Positions 18,190 through 27,262 of a DNA stretch of 64,000 nt are shown here, piece by piece. The stretch's first letter is position 1, and each line of letters begins with the position of its first letter. Below the pieces are notes generated by a model. That model was given only the letters and a program-made list of their open reading frames with translations, did not search any database and was not told where the DNA came from. Source of the DNA: an uncultured Paracoccaceae bacterium (lineage in GTDB: Bacteria > Pseudomonadota > Alphaproteobacteria > Rhodobacterales > Rhodobacteraceae); NCBI GenBank assembly GCA_937146765.1, contig CAKZRP010000007.1, positions 221,927 to 285,926 of the forward strand, in the 5' to 3' direction. The translations under genes and the position numbers were made by a program.

Positions 18190-21100
18190 TCAGGCGCGCC
18201 TTGCGTCTGTCGCCCGATCCTCGGCGGGACAGGAAATCTCGCCACTGTCGCTGACGGTGATGACCTGCCCCGCTGTCAGGGTTTCGGTCCCTTTGGCCCC
18301 CACCAGCATCAGGATATCCTTTTCGCGGGCAACGATGGCCATATGGCTGAGCCAGCCGCCCACGACGCTGACCACGGCGCCGGCCTGTTGCACCTGCGGC
18401 AGCCAGGCGGGGTTCACCATCTGGCAAAGCAGGATATCGCCCGGCGCAAAGCCCGCAAAGGCGGCGTCCCCAAACGCATCCTCCTCCGCAACCCGGAACA
18501 CCCGGCCGGTGACCTGGCCGGAGCCTGCCACGCAGGTGCCGCCAAGATCCTCCTGCCCCGCCGGTTTCAGCGAACCGGCCGAGAGCATTTCGGCGTCCAG
18601 AAGGCTCAGCCCCGCGCCATTTGGGGCGCGATCCCGGCAGAGCTTGTCCTGCAGCAACCGGGCTTCTGCCATCTGTTGCAGTTGCTCCAGCGGCGCGCGG
18701 TCCACCGCAAGGACTTCGTCGAAAGTCAGCTGGAAGAGCAGATCGCCAAGGCCGGTTTGCTGGGCCAGGGCGCTGAGGGCGCGGCGCAGCTCAGCGTAGA
18801 TCCGCATCGCTTCGTGTTTGGCGCGTTCCTTCATATCCTGACAGGCGATGGCCCTTTCGATGATCTGCCGCAGCGCGGGCGGGGTATGATCCGGCCAGGC
18901 GGCCGGGCCGGAGGCCCGCTGATCGGAGCCGAGGAGCGCAAGGAGAAGGCCCGGAGCTTCGCGGTAGCGGGGAATGGCCAGCTCGTAGTCGAACATCGCC
19001 CGGTGCCCCATCACGTCGAGCGCCTGGGCCTCGGCTTCGGCGCTACCCCCTCCACATTGCGCCAGAAGGCTTGCGGGAGAGGAGGTGAGTTCCGCCTGCA
19101 TCAGGTATCGCCGCAGGTCGGGCCTGTCCCGCGTCGCCTCGGTTGCCTCCTGCATGGCAAAGGCGGCCAGCAGGTTGATCTTTTCGGCCTCCACATAGAT
19201 GTCGGTCACGAAGAACCGCTCGATCCGGGCTATGGATTGCAACAGCTTTGGCAGCGGCAGGGCCTCGTAGTTGAGCGCCTGCCAGTCCTGGAGCCGATCG
19301 TGAAGGCGCGGCACCACTTCGGTTTCGAAGTGATCCAGAACCGGCTGCAGCTGCCTGCGCATCCGATTGGCGCGTGTGCCCCGCAGGTCCATGGCCAGAC
19401 GCCGCTTCAGGGCGGTATCGGCATAGGTCCTGCCGAAAAGCCGGACCAGATGGGCGTCCTTGCCCTCGGGCAGGTCGTAGGCAAGGCCAAGGGCGCGGCA
19501 GGCGAGGTCCAGGCTGCCCCCCGGTGCCCAGAGCGCCGTTGCGAGCGAGAAGGAAAGGGGGGTCGGCCGCGGCAGCACCTCGCTCATCTCGTCCTGTTCC
19601 AGCAGCAGATCCTGCGGGTCGCGGTCGGCGTAGCGGGCAAAGAAGCCCCGCCATTCGCGGGCCACGGCCTGATCCTCGGCGCTGCCGACTGCCATCGTGG
19701 TGATGTCGCGGGACTGCAGGATATGGAACTGCCCGTCGGTCCAGGCCCATTCGATGTCCTGCGGCGTGCCAAACAGGGCTTCGATGGCGCGGCCCATGGC
19801 CAGCAGATCCCGCGGGTCAAACGCCGGTGTGGGGGCCTCGGCGGGCAGGCAGGTGCCGCTGTAGCGGCCATAGCGCGCGGAACCGGGGGTCTTTCGCCCC
19901 GAGACCAGATCCTCGCCACAGCCCTCGACCCATTCCAGCAGCATCAACCCGGGAGCACCGGGATCCTGTGTGAACAGGACGCCGGCATAGGTGGATTGCA
20001 CCATATGCTGCACCAGGATGTTGTCCTGTCCAGCTCCGGCCTTTTGATAGCTTTCGGCGCGACTGGACTGGAACGAGGCCAAGACGGTCTCCACCGCCTT
20101 GGTGAAAGTGGCCGCCTCTACGTTCAGAACGCTGTCAAACACGCCGGCGAAGCTTTGGCCGGCGCCATCTTCCTGGCCGGCGGAAGAGCGGACGGCACAG
20201 GGGCCGGAGCCGATCCGCTGCCAGACCCTGCGGGCCATCCGGGAGCGGCGCGCAGGGTCGGCTGACTGGAACTCGGACAGGAAGTCCTGCGTCAGCACCA
20301 CGCCAGGCGGCACCGGGAAGCCGGCCTTGGCCAGTTGCGACAGGCGCAGGGCCTTGTTGCCTGCGGTTGCCAGACGCGCGGTCTGCTGCAGGGGCACGGC
20401 CCCCAGCGGCAAACCCGTGCGGTGCGGTCGGCGCGCCCAGAGCCGGGCCCAGGTTCCGCTGATCCAGCCGCTTTGCACCAAAAGGCCCAACAGGCTCATG
20501 CAGAGATAGAGATTGCCGGCCGCCGACAGGGATTGGACCAGACTGAACAGCCCCGGAACGCCCAGGCCAAGCCAGAGCAACGCGCTGCGGCGGGTTCGGG
20601 CAATCGCCAGCAGGATATAGGCCGCGGCAAGGCCGCAGGTCATCGCCGGGGCGATCCACAGCGGGTCCGGCGCGCCAAGATCGGCAATCCACAGGAAGGG
20701 CTCGACAATCCCGGCCGCGGCATGTTCTGCGGCCTGCAGGCCCAGCATCATGACCGGCAGAAAGAGCAGGGCCGCCATGTTGCGCAGGGGAGTAAGACCA
20801 AGCTTGCGGTGGAAATCGCGGATGGCGCGCGACTTTCGCAGCGGATCGGCAGCCAGGTCCCGTTTCAAGAGGTCAAGCGACGCCTTGCTGTGGCGCAGGG
20901 CGATCTGATCCCGTTCGGACTTGATCGCGATGGGCAGGACCATCAGGCGCGAGATCAGGGCGAGGACCAGCAGGCTGATCAGGAGATGGGATTGGCCGTG
21001 TCCCCAAAGGAGGGCGCGGCTGAGGCCTGCAACCGCCTTGTCCCAATACCCGCTTTCCTGCTCGGCCAGCCAGTCCTGGATATGGGGCTTGGGCTTGGGG

Positions 21101-22203
21101 GCGACGAAATATTCCCATGGCACCGTGTAGCGACCCTCGAAGGGGATGCCCGCCCTGGTGAGTTCAAGCCCCAGGACTTCGCTCATGAAACAGCTGCGGC
21201 GGTCGTAGCAGGCGGCCACGGTCGGCACCGGCTGCAGCGCGGAAAGGCGTGCGTTCAGGTCCGAGGTGGTCATTGCGCGCAAGGGGATGTTGATGGCCCC
21301 GGGCAGATGACCTGCGGCAAAGTCGCCGGGATAACGGGTATCCACGATTTGCAGCGGCCCGGCCTGCGACAGCGAGGAAAACGCCTCGGTGTTCAGCAGG
21401 CGGGTCTTGTTGGGATAGTCGGGAATGGCGCGCAGATCGGAGAGCCCATGCACGTTGCCATCGGAAAACGGCCTCTGCTCCACGATCCATTTTTCGATCC
21501 CGCCGACGATGAAGCGACAATCGATGCCAAGCTTGGCCAGATCCGCACAGGTTTCCGAGCTGCGATTGCCGTTGTGACAGAACAACACCACCTGATCGCC
21601 GACAGAGACAGGGAGCGACTGACGAAAATCGGGAAACCGCATATGGGTTGCTCCCGGCAGGGTGCCCATGGCGTTTTCCGCCGTCTCCCGGATGTCAAAG
21701 AAGCGGACGTCACCCTCGGCCAGGAGGGTTGCCGCCGCCTCGGTGGTCAATCCCTGCGCATGGGTCTGCTGGTCGCTGAAACTCGTCTCCTTGAGGTCGG
21801 CATCCTTGATGGCGCTGCCTTCAAACTGGGCCGGTCGCACCAGGGTGGCCTGCAAGCGCTGCAGCTCGCTGGACCGGTGGCTCTGCCATTGCCAATGGTT
21901 TGCGAGGGCGAGGCCAGCCGGCAGTGCAGCGAGGCCCAGCACCAGCCGCAGCGGATAGCGCCCCGCAGATGGGCGCGACCTGAACCCGAGCCGCGCTGCG
22001 ATCAGGGCGCCGAAACCGGTCACACCTGCTGCAACCACTGCGAGAATCTGTGAGATCGAAGATACCGATCCCAGCACAAGTTCGGGCGAGGGAATCGCCC
22101 AGGCTTGCGAGGCCGCGACGGCGAGAAAGGTCGCAACTACTGAGAAACTGAAACAAATTTTAACCGACCGGATGATGCAAGTGTTAAGGTTTGGTGTATT
22201 CAC
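18190..22203 (-). CDS. Multidomain membrane protein: rhodanese x2, YidC/Oxa1-like domain, PEP-synthase-like module
   Basis: This single uninterrupted 1337-codon frame has, in order: (1) a hydrophobic segment at 18-36 and further helices at ~50-105; (2) a rhodanese domain at ~150-245 with active-site loop CHNGNRS (Cys 209); (3) a second rhodanese-like domain at ~268-368 with Cys 332 in CYDRRS; (4) a YidC/Oxa1-like membrane domain at ~385-580, with SRLMVLPIAIKSERDQ, a charged cytoplasmic hairpin and FLWIADLGAPDPLWIAPA; (5) a PEP synthase/PPDK-type ATP-grasp at ~600-835 (CAVRSSAGQEDGAGQSFAG, DIEWAWTDGQFHILQSRDI); (6) a long helical linker; (7) a C-terminal swivelling phosphohistidine domain, GGWLSHMAIVARE, with the predicted catalytic His near 1287. 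The PEP-binding barrel of true PEP synthase is not visible. It may move a phosphoryl group from ATP via His to an unknown acceptor at the membrane. I know of no described protein with this architecture. It is divergent from the PhnD-like/kinase pair. Confidence 0.8.
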   Translation of the reverse strand: MNTPNLNTCIIRSVKICFSFSVVATFLAVAASQAWAIPSPELVLGSVSSISQILAVVAAGVTGFGALIAARLGFRSRPSAGRYPLRLVLGLAALPAGLALANHWQWQSHRSSELQRLQATLVRPAQFEGSAIKDADLKETSFSDQQTHAQGLTTEAAATLLAEGDVRFFDIRETAENAMGTLPGATHMRFPDFRQSLPVSVGDQVVLFCHNGNRSSETCADLAKLGIDCRFIVGGIEKWIVEQRPFSDGNVHGLSDLRAIPDYPNKTRLLNTEAFSSLSQAGPLQIVDTRYPGDFAAGHLPGAINIPLRAMTTSDLNARLSALQPVPTVAACYDRRSCFMSEVLGLELTRAGIPFEGRYTVPWEYFVAPKPKPHIQDWLAEQESGYWDKAVAGLSRALLWGHGQSHLLISLLVLALISRLMVLPIAIKSERDQIALRHSKASLDLLKRDLAADPLRKSRAIRDFHRKLGLTPLRNMAALLFLPVMMLGLQAAEHAAAGIVEPFLWIADLGAPDPLWIAPAMTCGLAAAYILLAIARTRRSALLWLGLGVPGLFSLVQSLSAAGNLYLCMSLLGLLVQSGWISGTWARLWARRPHRTGLPLGAVPLQQTARLATAGNKALRLSQLAKAGFPVPPGVVLTQDFLSEFQSADPARRSRMARRVWQRIGSGPCAVRSSAGQEDGAGQSFAGVFDSVLNVEAATFTKAVETVLASFQSSRAESYQKAGAGQDNILVQHMVQSTYAGVLFTQDPGAPGLMLLEWVEGCGEDLVSGRKTPGSARYGRYSGTCLPAEAPTPAFDPRDLLAMGRAIEALFGTPQDIEWAWTDGQFHILQSRDITTMAVGSAEDQAVAREWRGFFARYADRDPQDLLLEQDEMSEVLPRPTPLSFSLATALWAPGGSLDLACRALGLAYDLPEGKDAHLVRLFGRTYADTALKRRLAMDLRGTRANRMRRQLQPVLDHFETEVVPRLHDRLQDWQALNYEALPLPKLLQSIARIERFFVTDIYVEAEKINLLAAFAMQEATEATRDRPDLRRYLMQAELTSSPASLLAQCGGGSAEAEAQALDVMGHRAMFDYELAIPRYREAPGLLLALLGSDQRASGPAAWPDHTPPALRQIIERAIACQDMKERAKHEAMRIYAELRRALSALAQQTGLGDLLFQLTFDEVLAVDRAPLEQLQQMAEARLLQDKLCRDRAPNGAGLSLLDAEMLSAGSLKPAGQEDLGGTCVAGSGQVTGRVFRVAEEDAFGDAAFAGFAPGDILLCQMVNPAWLPQVQQAGAVVSVVGGWLSHMAIVAREKDILMLVGAKGTETLTAGQVITVSDSGEISCPAEDRATDARRA

Positions 22204-22418
22204 AAGTAGTCCTTCTGAACCGAAAGGTGTTCTGTGCTGGCTTCGCGCTGCGTCATAGAAACGTCATAATCCTTACCGGATCGTTAATTTTTGCGGTCAG
22301 CGAGTATTTCCTGTTTAGTTTTCAACGCGTTTTCGGCTTTAGTTTGGCATGGAACAGGTCGGAAACGGGCATGGGCCACAGGGTGATCCGCCATTCTGGG
22401 CCTGCAAAGGAGAACCTC

Positions 22419-23345
22419 ATGAATTGCGCTGTTCGCTGGCTCCTTCGCGCGGGTCGATTGGCGGTGGAATACATCTCTGCGGCGATGTCGCAGGTGCAGA
22501 AGGCCCGTTTCCCCTACGTCGTCGCTTGCGTCGCCATGACACTTCTGGCCGTAACCGGCCCGGCTCGCGCAGAGATTGAGTTGGTCTTTGGCACCTATGC
22601 GGCGGACAAACCCTCTGCGATCGTTCGGGAGTTCCGGCCTTTCCTGGCCTTTCTGGAAAAGCGGATGGAGGAGACCATTGCGGAAGAGGTGACGATCCGC
22701 CTCTCCATTTCCAAGGACTACGAGGGCAGCATCGAGGATCTGGCCGAGGGGCGGGTTGATTTTGCACGGTTCGGGCCGGCGTCCTATGTGCATGTGATGG
22801 AAAAGAACCCGCAGATCGACATTCTCGCGATGGAATCCGAAAAGGGCGAAAAACGCTTCAAGGGCGTGATCGCGGTGCACAAGGACAGCAACATAAAGCG
22901 CGTCGAGGATCTCGCCGGCCTGTCCTTTGCCTTTGGTGACGAACTCTCGACCATCGGGCGGTACCTGTCGCAGGCCTATCTTCTGGAGGCCGGCATCCAT
23001 GCCAAGGATCTGCACGGCTACGAGTATCTCGGCCGCCACGACCTGGTGGGCGAGGCCGTGGGCGCGGGAAAGTTCAGCGCCGGAGCCCTGAAGGAGAGCA
23101 CGTTCAAAGACCTGGTTGCCAAGGGCGTGCCCATTCGGGCATTGGTGTCTTTCGACAACGTGACAAAACCATGGCTTGCCCGGGCTGGGCTCGATAAGAG
23201 GGTGTTCGAGGCAATTCAGCAGATCATGCTGTCGTCGCAAAATGAAGAATTGGTGAAACGTGTGTCCAAGACCGGGTTCCTGTTCGGGACCGATGCAGAC
23301 TACGATTTCATTCGGCAGTCGATGATACGGAGCCGTGACTTTTGA
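22419..23345 (+). CDS. PhnD-like periplasmic substrate-binding protein
   Basis: The 308-residue protein has a long N-terminus ending in a hydrophobic helix and ARA|EIEL, a plausible signal-peptide site near residue 50. The mature part begins LVFGTYAADKPSAIVREFRPFLAFL. It contains DFARFGPASYVHVMEK and SFAFGDELSTIGRYL, all typical of phosphate/phosphite/phosphonate-type binding proteins (PhnD/PtxB). There is no ABC permease or ATPase nearby. Instead the stop overlaps the start of a hybrid histidine kinase, so it is more likely the sensory partner of that kinase than a transport component. The ATG at 22419 has AAAGGAG upstream; an internal ATG at 22485 is possible. The ligand cannot be assigned. 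Confidence 0.85.
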   Translation: MNCAVRWLLRAGRLAVEYISAAMSQVQKARFPYVVACVAMTLLAVTGPARAEIELVFGTYAADKPSAIVREFRPFLAFLEKRMEETIAEEVTIRLSISKDYEGSIEDLAEGRVDFARFGPASYVHVMEKNPQIDILAMESEKGEKRFKGVIAVHKDSNIKRVEDLAGLSFAFGDELSTIGRYLSQAYLLEAGIHAKDLHGYEYLGRHDLVGEAVGAGKFSAGALKESTFKDLVAKGVPIRALVSFDNVTKPWLARAGLDKRVFEAIQQIMLSSQNEELVKRVSKTGFLFGTDADYDFIRQSMIRSRDF

Positions 23346-25639
23346 AGGCATCCCTTCGGAAACTACTACAGAGCACCAGCATTCTCTTGCAGATCGTGGT
23401 GTCCATGTCCTTTGCCGCGCTTCTTGTGGTGGTGGCCGTCGGCGGCGTAGCCCGGCGCTATGAGGTCCAGCGGGTCAGTGAGCAGCTGGGCGAACAGGCG
23501 AATCTGACCGTATCGCTCCTGAGCGGGCTGATGCTGGAGGCGATCATCGTCGAGGATGTGCCGGTGCTGGAGACCGGCCTGGTGGAGGCCATCACCCGCT
23601 ATCCGAAAATCCTGTCCATTCACATCGAGAACGGCGAAGGCGCAGTGATCGCCGAGGCCGCCAATGCCGAGGTTGCCCAGGCCGAGAACTACGTGATCTA
23701 TCGTCGCCCGGTGGAATTCGAAGGCTTTGTCTTCGGCACCATGGTGGTGCAATGGTCCACCGAAGAAGGGCAGGCGGTGGTCCGCGATAAGGTGCGGCAA
23801 ACCATAACCTGGACGGTGCTTGCGGTCGTGGCGATGTCGCTGTTGATGCTCTATCTGGTCTATCGTCTCGCGCTGAACCCCTTGCAGATCGTCCATGCGC
23901 GGATGTCCAACGCGGTGGCCGGAGGGCGCGACTGGACGATTGTCCTGCCTGGCTATGCCAGCCGCGAATTTCAGGCTCTGAACGTCTCTGTCGGTGTGCT
24001 TGAAGACAGCTTGGCCGAACGGGATGAGCGCGAGGTTGCGCTGGAGCGGGCGCGCGAGCAGGCCGAGATTGCCAGCCGGGCAAAATCCGAATTCCTCGCC
24101 AATATGAGCCACGAGATCCGCACCCCGATGAACGGGGTGATCGGCATGGCGGAAGTCCTGCGGGAAACCGACCTGACCCCGGATCAGGAAATGTATGCCG
24201 ACACGATCGTCACTTCGGGCAATGCTCTGCTGACAATCATCAACGATATCCTCAATTTTTCTAAAATTGAGGCGGGCAAGTTGGAACTGCATTCGGCCAC
24301 CTTCAATCTGCGCACCGTAATCGAGGATGTGGTGACGCTGCTGGCGCCCAAGGCGGTGGAGAAATGGGTCGAGCTGACGCTGCGCTATGACCCGGATCTG
24401 CCGGAGCTTTTTGAAGGAGACGCCGGGCGTTTGCGTCAGATCGTGACCAATGTGGTGGGCAATGCCATCAAGTTTACCGCCAAGGGCTCCGTCCATATCG
24501 ATGTGACCGGCGGGATGCGAGGCGAGACCTGCGACCTGCAGATCTCTGTCACCGATACCGGCATCGGCATTCCGGCCAGCAAGCTCGATCGGATCTTTCA
24601 TGCCTTTGAACAGGTCGATGGCGCGGCGACCCGCAGTTATGAGGGGACCGGCCTTGGACTGGCCATTTCAACGCGCCTGCTTCAGTTGATGAAGGGGCGG
24701 ATTCACGTGACGTCGAGCGAGGGCAAGGGGTCGGTCTTCACGGTCGAGCTTTCATTGCCGCGCAGCCTGCGCGCGCCGGTCGCCTTCCGTGCGGAGCAAC
24801 CGATTGCCGGACTTCACGCGATGGTGGTGGATGATCTGGAGCTCAACCGGCGTATCCTGAGCGAGCGGCTGCGCTCCTGGGGGCTGCGCGTGACCGAGGC
24901 CGGTTCGGCCCTGGAAACGATGCTGAAGCTGGATGAGATGAGCGACGCCGGTGAAGCCTGCGACCTGATTTTCCTCGATTTCAACATGCCCGATGTGAAC
25001 GGATCGGAACTGGCTGCTCGGGTCCGGGGGTTGCCGAATATGGGAGCGGTGCCGATCATCGTTGTCTCCTCGGTCGATCCGGCCCTGTCGCAGGACAGGT
25101 TGCAGGAGATCGGCACCTGTTTCCAGGTGCTGAAACCGGTGCGTGCCGACCAGCTCCGTCAGGTGGTGGGGCAGGCCCTTGGCGCCCAGAGTGCCCCTGC
25201 GGAACCCGCGCAGCCCAAGGAGATCGGGCAGCTTGCAACCGCCCGGCCCCTGCGCATCCTGATGGCCGAGGACAATAAGACCAACCAGGTGGTGATCACC
25301 CGCATGTTGCAGGGCGAGGACGTCGATATCATCATCGCAACCAATGGCCAGGAAGCGGTGGATCTGTACCGCGAAGTGCAGCCGGATCTTGTGCTGATGG
25401 ACATGATGATGCCGGTCAAGGATGGTTTGGTCGCAACCGAAGAGATCCGCCGGATGGAAGATACCACCACCGGCAAACGGGCCCCCATCATCGCCCTGAC
25501 CGCCAATGTGATGCAGAGCCACGAAGAAGCCTGCCGCGAAGTCGGCATGGACGATTTCCTCAGCAAACCTATCCGCAAGAAGGCATTGCTGACGGCACTG
25601 GGGAAATGGGGCGCAGCGGCGGTGAAATCCTCGGGCTGA
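23342..25639 (+). CDS. Hybrid sensor histidine kinase with two receiver domains
   Basis: The TTG start at 23342 overlaps the stop of the PhnD-like gene (TTGA), indicating coupled translation. It encodes 765 residues: TM1 at ~15-35, a small periplasmic domain, TM2 at ~155-178, a HAMP-like linker, HisKA with NMSHEIRTPMNGV (His 257), HATPase_c with NAIKFT, DTGIGIP and GTGLGLAIS, receiver 1 (acceptor Asp 546 in LIFLDFNMPD), and receiver 2 (Asp 687 in LVLMDMMMPVKDG, Lys in SKPI). No HPt domain is present, so the phosphate must leave through another protein or the receivers act as a sink. The small extracytoplasmic domain fits sensing through the neighbouring binding protein, as in LuxPQ- or TorTS-like systems. 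Confidence 0.92.
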   Translation: MKASLRKLLQSTSILLQIVVSMSFAALLVVVAVGGVARRYEVQRVSEQLGEQANLTVSLLSGLMLEAIIVEDVPVLETGLVEAITRYPKILSIHIENGEGAVIAEAANAEVAQAENYVIYRRPVEFEGFVFGTMVVQWSTEEGQAVVRDKVRQTITWTVLAVVAMSLLMLYLVYRLALNPLQIVHARMSNAVAGGRDWTIVLPGYASREFQALNVSVGVLEDSLAERDEREVALERAREQAEIASRAKSEFLANMSHEIRTPMNGVIGMAEVLRETDLTPDQEMYADTIVTSGNALLTIINDILNFSKIEAGKLELHSATFNLRTVIEDVVTLLAPKAVEKWVELTLRYDPDLPELFEGDAGRLRQIVTNVVGNAIKFTAKGSVHIDVTGGMRGETCDLQISVTDTGIGIPASKLDRIFHAFEQVDGAATRSYEGTGLGLAISTRLLQLMKGRIHVTSSEGKGSVFTVELSLPRSLRAPVAFRAEQPIAGLHAMVVDDLELNRRILSERLRSWGLRVTEAGSALETMLKLDEMSDAGEACDLIFLDFNMPDVNGSELAARVRGLPNMGAVPIIVVSSVDPALSQDRLQEIGTCFQVLKPVRADQLRQVVGQALGAQSAPAEPAQPKEIGQLATARPLRILMAEDNKTNQVVITRMLQGEDVDIIIATNGQEAVDLYREVQPDLVLMDMMMPVKDGLVATEEIRRMEDTTTGKRAPIIALTANVMQSHEEACREVGMDDFLSKPIRKKALLTALGKWGAAAVKSSG

Positions 25640-25650
25640 TCGAAGTGCCC

Positions 25651-26472
25651 CTAGCGCTGTGGGTTTTTCCTGCGCAAGCTGCCGAGCGCGAGGGCCAGCA
25701 GGCTGGCCGCTACGAAACACAGGGTTCCGACGCTGACGATGGTCGGCCCCGTCGGCGTGTCGAGGTGGAACGAGCCTGCGATCCCGGCGATGACCGTTAC
25801 CATGCCGATCAGCGTCGCAAGCACGGCCATACGCTCCGGGGTCGAGGAGAAGTTGCGTGCGGTGGCGGCCGGGATCAGCAACATGGCGGCAATCAGCAGG
25901 ACACCCACCACCTTGATGGCCACGGCGACCACAATGGCGAGCGCCAGGGTCAGGATCAGCTGCTCCCGCTGGGGCGCGATGCCCGAGGCCCGGGCCAGCT
26001 CGGGATTGAGGGTGGCGGTCAGGAGGGACGACCAGCGCCACCACAGGAGGACGAGAACCAGCAGAGCCCCGCTCCAGACCACGGCAATGTCCATCCGCGA
26101 CACCGCCAGAATGTCGCCGAAGAGGTAGGCCATGAGGTCCACCCGGACGCCCTGGAGAAAGGAGACCGCCACCAGACCGAAGGCGAGGGCGCTATGGGCG
26201 AGGACGCCCAGCATCGTGTCCATGGCATAGCCACGGCCACTCAGGACAGAGATGGTGCTGGCCATCAGAAGGGCGGTAACGAGGACACCGCCAAAGATCC
26301 ACACATCGAAGGTCAGGGCCAGGGCGACCCCCAGGATGGAGGCATGTGCCGTTGCATCCCCAAAGTAGGCCATCCGGCGCCAGACGACAAAACAGCCCAG
26401 CGGGGCGGCCGCCAGGGCGACACCGATCCCGGCCAGGGCGGCCCGTACCATGAAATCGTCAAGCATGTTCAT
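25651..26472 (-). CDS. znuB: Zinc ABC transporter permease ZnuB
   Basis: A 273-residue ABC-3 family permease with eight or nine hydrophobic helices. The family segments are CFVVWRRMAYFGDATAHASILGVALA near the N-terminus (positions 26326-26400) and IKVVGVLLIAAMLLIPAATA in the second half. It forms the membrane channel for Zn2+ brought by ZnuA. I chose the ATG at 26472, which has CGGAGAG a few bases upstream and overlaps the end of znuC by 14 bp. The longer open frame upstream is shadow sequence. It ends 11 bp from the convergent histidine kinase. Confidence 0.92.
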   Translation of the reverse strand: MNMLDDFMVRAALAGIGVALAAAPLGCFVVWRRMAYFGDATAHASILGVALALTFDVWIFGGVLVTALLMASTISVLSGRGYAMDTMLGVLAHSALAFGLVAVSFLQGVRVDLMAYLFGDILAVSRMDIAVVWSGALLVLVLLWWRWSSLLTATLNPELARASGIAPQREQLILTLALAIVVAVAIKVVGVLLIAAMLLIPAATARNFSSTPERMAVLATLIGMVTVIAGIAGSFHLDTPTGPTIVSVGTLCFVAASLLALALGSLRRKNPQR

Positions 26473-27262
26473 GCGGCTCTCCGGAATGGCCATGCTGATG
26501 GTCGCAGGACGTCCCCGGATGCCTGTGGCCGGCGGCATCATGGCTGTGGTCATGGTCATGCCGATAGAGCGCCAGGGTGCCCAGCGTTCCGGTGCCAAAC
26601 AATGCGCGATATTCCGGTGCGGTCGCAACCTGCGCCGGGGCGCCTTCGCAGCAGACATGGCCGTTGAGGCAGATCACCCGGTCGGAGGCCGCCATCACCA
26701 CATGCAGCTCATGGCTGACCATGAGCACCGCACAGCCCAGTTGCCGACGGACCGAGGCGATCATCTGATAAAAGGCGGCGGAGCCGGGTTGATCCAGCCC
26801 CTGGGTCGCTTCATCCAGGATCAGGAGGTCAGGGCGACTGAGCAGGGCGCGCGCCAGGAGGACCCTTTGGAATTGGCCACCGGACAGCTGGGTCATCTGG
26901 CGCTGGCCCAATCCGGCAACCCCAGCCTCTTCGAGGGCAGTCTGAGCCGCCGCATTGCTGATCCGTTTCGGCAGGCTGAGAAACCGTCTGACCGTGAGCG
27001 GCAGCGTCGGATCGATGTGCAGTTTTTGCGGCACGTAGCCGATCTTGAGGTCCGCGACCTTCTCCATCGTGCCCGAGCTCAGGGGCAGGGCGCCGATCAG
27101 GGCGCGCAGCAGGGTCGATTTCCCGGAGCCGTTTGGACCCAGAATTGTGACGATCTCGCCGCGATCAATGTGAAAGTCGACGTTCTCGAGGACCGGAGCC
27201 CCGCTGTGACGCAGGGTGGCGGCGCGCAAGGTCACCAGACGCATGGGGGTCAAGCCTGACAT
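26459..27262 (-). CDS. znuC: Zinc ABC transporter ATP-binding protein ZnuC
   Basis: This ATPase of about 267 residues has Walker A GPNGSGKSTLLRALIGA, signature LSGGQFQRVLLARAL, Walker B LLILDEATQGLD and the H-loop in VSHELHVV. The C-terminal tail ends in a His-rich stretch (HDHDHSHDAAGH and onward), which is common in metal-transport ATPases. It powers ZnuAB uptake of zinc. The start is either 27262, overlapping the zur stop and behind GAGGGG, or the in-frame ATG at 27244. I prefer 27262. It lies in a zur-znuC-znuB operon with overlapping ends. Confidence 0.92.
   Translation of the reverse strand: MSGLTPMRLVTLRAATLRHSGAPVLENVDFHIDRGEIVTILGPNGSGKSTLLRALIGALPLSSGTMEKVADLKIGYVPQKLHIDPTLPLTVRRFLSLPKRISNAAAQTALEEAGVAGLGQRQMTQLSGGQFQRVLLARALLSRPDLLILDEATQGLDQPGSAAFYQMIASVRRQLGCAVLMVSHELHVVMAASDRVICLNGHVCCEGAPAQVATAPEYRALFGTGTLGTLALYRHDHDHSHDAAGHRHPGTSCDHQHGHSGEPHEHA

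Noticed and set aside
22191..22418. Longer N-terminus for the PhnD-like protein
   Set aside because: The extension lacks a ribosome binding site and overlaps the divergent promoter region; ATG 22419 has a good AAAGGAG.
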